Under the pieces are notes generated by a model that was not told where the DNA came from, searched no databases, and saw only the letters and a program-made list of their open reading frames with translations. 8,033 nt of DNA from Saccharothrix sp. NRRL B-16348 (GTDB lineage Bacteria > Actinomycetota > Actinomycetes > Mycobacteriales > Pseudonocardiaceae), in assembly GCF_001280085.1 (NCBI RefSeq), contig NZ_LGED01000033.1, forward strand, positions 1 to 8,033, given 5' to 3'. Positions 5,295 through 8,033 of the stretch are shown in pieces; positions within the stretch are counted from its first letter, which is position 1; each line of letters opens with the position of its first letter. A program made the translations under genes and the position numbers.

Positions 5295-7355
5295 ATGTCC
5301 GGGCTCGAATTCCCCATCAGCCGCAGGCGGATGCTCATCGGCGGAGCCGGCGTGCTCGCCGGGATCGCCGCCGCTACCTCCCTCGACCCGTTTACCCAAG
5401 CCGAAGCCCAGGAGTCGACTTACGCGAACCCCGTCATCTGGCAGGACTTCGCCGACGTCGAGATCATCCGCGTCGGCGCGGACTTCTACATGACCGCGTC
5501 CACGATGCACTACTCGCCGGGAGCACCGGTCCTGCATTCCCGGGACCTCGTCAACTGGGAGTTCATCGGCCACTCCGTGCCGAGGCTCGACTTCAACGAC
5601 TCGTACGACCTCAACGGCGGCCACCGCTACGTGGGCGGCATCTGGGCCTCCTCCCTCACCCACCGCGCCCGCGAGAACCGCTTCTACTGGCTCGGGCAGA
5701 TCGACTTCCACCGCTCGTTCATGTACACCGCCACCAACCCCGCCGGGCCCTGGACCCGCCACGCCGAGTTCCCCCGCTCCTACTACGACGCAGGCATGCT
5801 CGTCGACACCGACGACACCATGTACGTCGCCTACGGAAACACCGAGCTCTACGTCGCGCAGCTCTCGGCCGACGGCAAGACCGAGGTCCGCAACGAGCAC
5901 GTCTTCTCCAGTCCGCCGGACATCGGCGGCATGGAGGGCGCTCGGTTCTACAAGATCAACGGCAGCTACTACATGTTCCTCACCAAGCCCCCGAACGGCC
6001 AGTACATCCTCAAGTCCTCGTCGCCTTGGGGCCCTTACGAAGTACGGGAGGTGCTGCTCGACATGCCGGGCCCGATCCCCGGCGGCGGCATCCCGCACCA
6101 GGGCGGGCTCGTCTCGACCCCGAACGGCGACTGGTACTACATGGGCTTCGTGGACGCCTACCCCGGCGGCCGCGTGCCCGCCCTCGCCCCGATCACCTGG
6201 ACCTCGGACGGCTGGCCGAAGGTCACCACCGTCAACGGCGCCTGGGGGAGCAGCTACCCGTTCCCGAACCTCACCCCGCATCCCGTGCCGTCCCTGATCG
6301 GGACGGACGAGTTCACCGCCGCGACCTTGGCCGCGAAGTGGGAGTGGAACCACAACCCCGACGACACGAAGTGGACCACGGGGAACGGCCTCAAGCTCCA
6401 GACCGCCACCGTCACGAACGACCTCTACCGGGCCCGCAACACCCTCACCCACCGCATCCAAGGTCCTTCTTCCACGGCCACCGTCGAACTCGACCCGGCC
6501 CAGATGGTGAACGGCGACCGAGCCGGTCTGGCGATCCTCCGCGACTCCTCGGCCTGGATCGGCCTGCGCCGCGACAACGGCGTCACCCGGATCTCCATGA
6601 CCGACGGCCACACCATGGACTCGAGCTTCAACACCGTCGGCACCGGCACCGAACGCGCGAGTGCGGAACTGTCCGCCAAGGTCGACCCCACTGCCTGGTA
6701 CGTGCTGGTGAACCGCAGCAGCGGCAAGGCCTTGGACGTCAGCGGCGTGTCCACCGCCGACGGAGCCCCGCTCCACCAGTGGACCCGCACGAACGCGAAC
6801 AACCAGCAGTTCCAGTTCGTGGACGCCGGCGGCGGCTACTACCGGCTGCGCGCGCGGCACTCGGGCAAGGTGCTGGACGTGTCCAGCTGGTCGACGGCCG
6901 ACGGTGCCGCCATCCACCAGTGGACCGACCACGGCGGCGTCAACCAGCAGTTTCGGCTGGCCGACTCCGACGGCGGCTACGTGCGCCTGGTCAACCGCAA
7001 CAGCGCCAAGGCGGTCGAGGTCCAGAACGCGTCGACCGCCGACGGTGCCGGCGTCGTGCAGTACAGCGACTGGGCCGGCAGCAACCAGCAGTGGCAACTC
7101 GTCCGGGTCGAAGGCGGGAGCGGCGGCAGCCGAGTCTGGCTGCGCGTCACCGCCGACATTCGACCTGGCGCCGGACGCCAGGCGACCTTCTCCTACAGCA
7201 CCGACGGCACGACCTTCACGCCGCTCGGACCCGCGTTCACGCTCGGCGACCGCCCGAACTTCTTCATGGGCCACCGGTTCGCGATCTTCAACCACGCCAC
7301 CGTCGCCCTCGGCGGGGCCGTCACCGTCAATCGGTTCTCCGTCACCACACCCTGA
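5295..7355 (+). CDS. Tat-exported GH43 enzyme with a CBM13 nested inside its C-terminal beta-sandwich
   Basis: This encodes a 686-residue exported glycosidase. SRRRMLIGG at residues 9-17 is a twin-arginine signal; the likely cut is AEA/Q at 38/39. Residues about 43-330 form the GH43 propeller: Asp54 in DFADVE (base), Asp165 in YYDAGM (pKa modulator) and Glu214 in GMEGARFYK (acid). The run ASTMHYSPGAPVL...LVNWEFIGHSVPRLDF resembles arabinofuranosidases of the Humicola AXHd3 group (from memory), which act on doubly substituted xylose; beta-xylosidase is the alternative. Residues about 338-461 and 613-686 look like the two halves of one GH43 C-terminal concanavalin-like domain. Between them, residues about 462-612 are a full CBM13 (QQF, QQF, QQW) closely matching the GH62 gene's. 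Translation starts at ATG 5295, with a modest GGAA 5 nt upstream. The gene lies 67 nt after the other GH43 gene, behind a stem-loop. Family and insertion are clear; the specificity is inferred. Confidence 0.93.
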   Translation: MSGLEFPISRRRMLIGGAGVLAGIAAATSLDPFTQAEAQESTYANPVIWQDFADVEIIRVGADFYMTASTMHYSPGAPVLHSRDLVNWEFIGHSVPRLDFNDSYDLNGGHRYVGGIWASSLTHRARENRFYWLGQIDFHRSFMYTATNPAGPWTRHAEFPRSYYDAGMLVDTDDTMYVAYGNTELYVAQLSADGKTEVRNEHVFSSPPDIGGMEGARFYKINGSYYMFLTKPPNGQYILKSSSPWGPYEVREVLLDMPGPIPGGGIPHQGGLVSTPNGDWYYMGFVDAYPGGRVPALAPITWTSDGWPKVTTVNGAWGSSYPFPNLTPHPVPSLIGTDEFTAATLAAKWEWNHNPDDTKWTTGNGLKLQTATVTNDLYRARNTLTHRIQGPSSTATVELDPAQMVNGDRAGLAILRDSSAWIGLRRDNGVTRISMTDGHTMDSSFNTVGTGTERASAELSAKVDPTAWYVLVNRSSGKALDVSGVSTADGAPLHQWTRTNANNQQFQFVDAGGGYYRLRARHSGKVLDVSSWSTADGAAIHQWTDHGGVNQQFRLADSDGGYVRLVNRNSAKAVEVQNASTADGAGVVQYSDWAGSNQQWQLVRVEGGSGGSRVWLRVTADIRPGAGRQATFSYSTDGTTFTPLGPAFTLGDRPNFFMGHRFAIFNHATVALGGAVTVNRFSVTTP
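6678..7130 (+). repeat. CBM13 cassette embedded in the GH43 gene (third copy)
   Basis: This in-frame stretch is strongly similar to the CBM13 DNA at about 1951-2393 and 7783-8033. The match begins at the mature N-terminus equivalent (SAKVDPTAWY here, [11 protein letters not shown] in the paralogues) and ends in a Gly-rich linker. Bases 6719-6796 are identical to 7822-7899. The sequence on either side belongs to the host beta-sandwich and is not shared with the other copies. Confidence 0.85.
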
Positions 7356-7401
7356 TCGATTCTCGCCTGCAGCAGTACGGAGCAGGAACGCTCAACGAAG
7401 G

Positions 7402-7417
7402 CGGGAAAACCTTCCCG
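7402..7417 (+). terminator. Weak hairpin, possible terminator after the GH43 gene
   Basis: CGGGAA and TTCCCG pair around an AACC loop, extendable by two G-U pairs to 7400-7419. It lies about 46 nt after the stop codon and has no clear T-run. Its position at the end of the presumed operon supports termination, but the stem is short. Confidence 0.4.
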
Positions 7418-7537
7418 TTACATCTTGACGAAGCCGATGTTATCGTTCACAGTCCCCGTGGGTGCGTTCAGTCGCACCAGTGATCGTCAGTCAACCCCTT
7501 TTGCCCCTACATATTTCCGCACGGCTCGCCTTGAGAG

Positions 7538-7551
7538 TGTTAGCGCTAACA
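7538..7551. promoter_or_regulatory. LacI-family operator, copy 2
   Basis: The same perfect palindrome as at 1709-1722, TGTTAGCGCTAACA. It lies 103 nt before the ATG at 7655, exactly the distance seen for copy 1. The flanking bases differ, so the conserved unit is the palindrome itself. Control by the same repressor as the GH62 gene is inferred. Confidence 0.85.
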
Positions 7552-7637
7552 AACCACGTCCCGGGCAGTTGTCCGTGCGCGGGTGTCGTCGGCGTCCCGC
7601 GCCGATGCGGCCCCGCTGCACGTCGACGGTCCCCATG

Positions 7638-7645
7638 AGGAGAGG
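7638..7645 (+). promoter_or_regulatory. Ribosome binding site of the gene at 7655
   Basis: AGGAGAGG, whose final GAGG lies 9 nt before the ATG at 7655, is a stronger Shine-Dalgarno match than the corresponding site of the paralogue (GGAAGG at 1812). It fixes the start of the truncated gene. Confidence 0.65.
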
Positions 7646-7654
7646 AAAGACGCT

Positions 7655-8033
7655 ATGTCGGTTGGGTTTGCGCGCACCACGAGGTGGCGTGGTCGATGGC
7701 GGTCGGGGTTGGCCGCCGCGGCGGCGGTGGCGTTCGCGGGCGGGTTGCTCACGGTGGCCACGACGCCGGCGTCGGCCGCCACGGTGGACACCACCGCCTG
7801 GTACGTGCTGGTGAACCGCAACAGCGGCAAGGCCTTGGACGTCAGCGGCGTGTCCACCGCCGACGGAGCCCCGCTCCACCAGTGGACCCGCACGAACGCC
7901 AACAACCAGCAGTTCCAGTTCGTGGACTCCGGCAGCGGCTACTACCGGATCAAGGCGCGGCACTCGGGCAAGGTGCTGGACGTGTCCAGCTGGTCGACGG
8001 CCGACCACGCCGCCATCCACCAGTGGACCGACC
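7655..8033 (+). CDS. Secreted CBM13 protein, N-terminal part only (3' end beyond window)
   Basis: An open frame runs from ATG 7655 to the window edge, giving the first 126 residues. Residues 1-41 form a Sec signal nearly identical to that of the GH62 protein (MSVGFART start, TPASA before the likely cut at 41/42). From residue about 43 a CBM13 follows: the first repeat is complete (ending QQF) and the second is under way, reaching HQWTD at the edge. The CBM13 is Cys-free so far, like the GH62 copy. No catalytic module is visible. By analogy with the paralogue, a hemicellulase domain probably follows the third repeat, but GH62 should not be assumed. The gene has its own operator and leader and is likely co-regulated with the gene at 1826. 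Confidence 0.88.
   Translation, partial: MSVGFARTTRWRGRWRSGLAAAAAVAFAGGLLTVATTPASAATVDTTAWYVLVNRNSGKALDVSGVSTADGAPLHQWTRTNANNQQFQFVDSGSGYYRIKARHSGKVLDVSSWSTADHAAIHQWTD

Larger units (their letters stand above)
7356..7654. other. Intergenic control region before the second CBM13 gene
   Basis: This 299-nt gap has no credible gene. Its first half is visibly less GC-rich than its surroundings. It holds a small hairpin (7402-7417), an isolated TTGACG at 7425-7430 with no convincing -10 partner, the AT-rich CTACATATTT at 7507-7516, TTGAGA at 7531-7536 and the operator at 7538-7551. From the operator onward it is the duplicated leader shared with 1709-1825. A new transcription unit probably begins here. 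Confidence 0.6.
7538..8033 (+). repeat. Promoter-leader-signal-CBM13 module, copy B (cut by window end)
   Basis: This is collinear with 1709-2204: both span 496 bp from operator to the window end. It shares the 35-bp leader block and a 70-bp identical block at 7964-8033. One internal block (7822-7899) matches the embedded copy at 6719-6796 rather than copy A, so copy B is mosaic. Confidence 0.85.

Noticed and set aside
5115..7295. Long minus-strand open frame of 726 codons
   Set aside because: It is antisense to the well-supported Tat-GH43 gene, and its repeated [17 protein letters not shown] runs are the reverse reading of the CBM13 repeats, not a protein family.
7425..7814. Open frame of 129 codons covering the second operator and leader
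   Set aside because: It spans regulatory DNA and then runs out of frame with the signal peptide of the gene at 7655, which has a good ribosome binding site and an identical paralogue arrangement.
1951..8033. Repeated short DNA motifs as a CRISPR or tandem repeat array
   Set aside because: The repetition comes from CBM13 trefoil repeats and paralogous CBM13 copies within coding frames, with no regular repeat-spacer structure.

Overview
The window is a high-GC stretch with strong codon-third-position GC bias. All genes lie on the + strand and encode exported, multimodular carbohydrate-active enzymes. This points to a plant-biomass-degrading actinomycete. The Arg-rich Sec signals, the Tat signal and the abundant ricin-type CBM13 modules fit Streptomyces or Pseudonocardiales-like genera such as Saccharothrix or Lentzea. 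The genus is an inference and I cannot settle it.

Layout: (1) 1-1653, the 3' part of a GH27 enzyme with a C-terminal CBM13. (2) 1654-1825, a control region with a perfect 14-bp LacI-type palindrome. (3) 1826-3322, Sec signal + CBM13 + GH62 alpha-L-arabinofuranosidase. (4) 3392-5227, signal + GH43 + CBM6 + CBM13, probably started at a GTG. (5) A GC-rich stem-loop at 5237-5272. (6) 5295-7355, Tat signal + GH43 + C-terminal beta-sandwich, with a CBM13 module lying inside that sandwich. (7) 7356-7654, a gap with a weak hairpin and a second copy of the same 14-bp palindrome. (8) 7655-8033, the start of another Sec signal + CBM13 protein whose catalytic part lies beyond the window.

Function: every gene carries a CBM13. 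The identifiable catalytic modules (GH27, GH62 and two GH43) mostly remove arabinose, or galactose/arabinopyranose, side chains from hemicellulose. The simplest reading is an arabinoxylan or arabinan debranching locus. The genes at 1826, 3392 and 5295 are close together in one direction and may be co-transcribed from the operator-bearing promoter at about 1700. The gene at 7655 has its own copy of that control region and should respond to the same repressor.

The most unusual structure is a recombining 'promoter-leader-signal-CBM13' module. Copy A (1709 to about 2393) and copy B (7538 to the window end) are collinear paralogues, with the same operator and exactly the same operator-to-ATG distance. 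A third copy of only the mature CBM13 part is embedded inside the accessory beta-sandwich of the 5295-7355 GH43. Copy B is a mosaic: one 78-bp block is identical to the embedded copy, and another 70-bp block is identical to copy A. I found no RNA gene, CRISPR array, transposase or phage gene.
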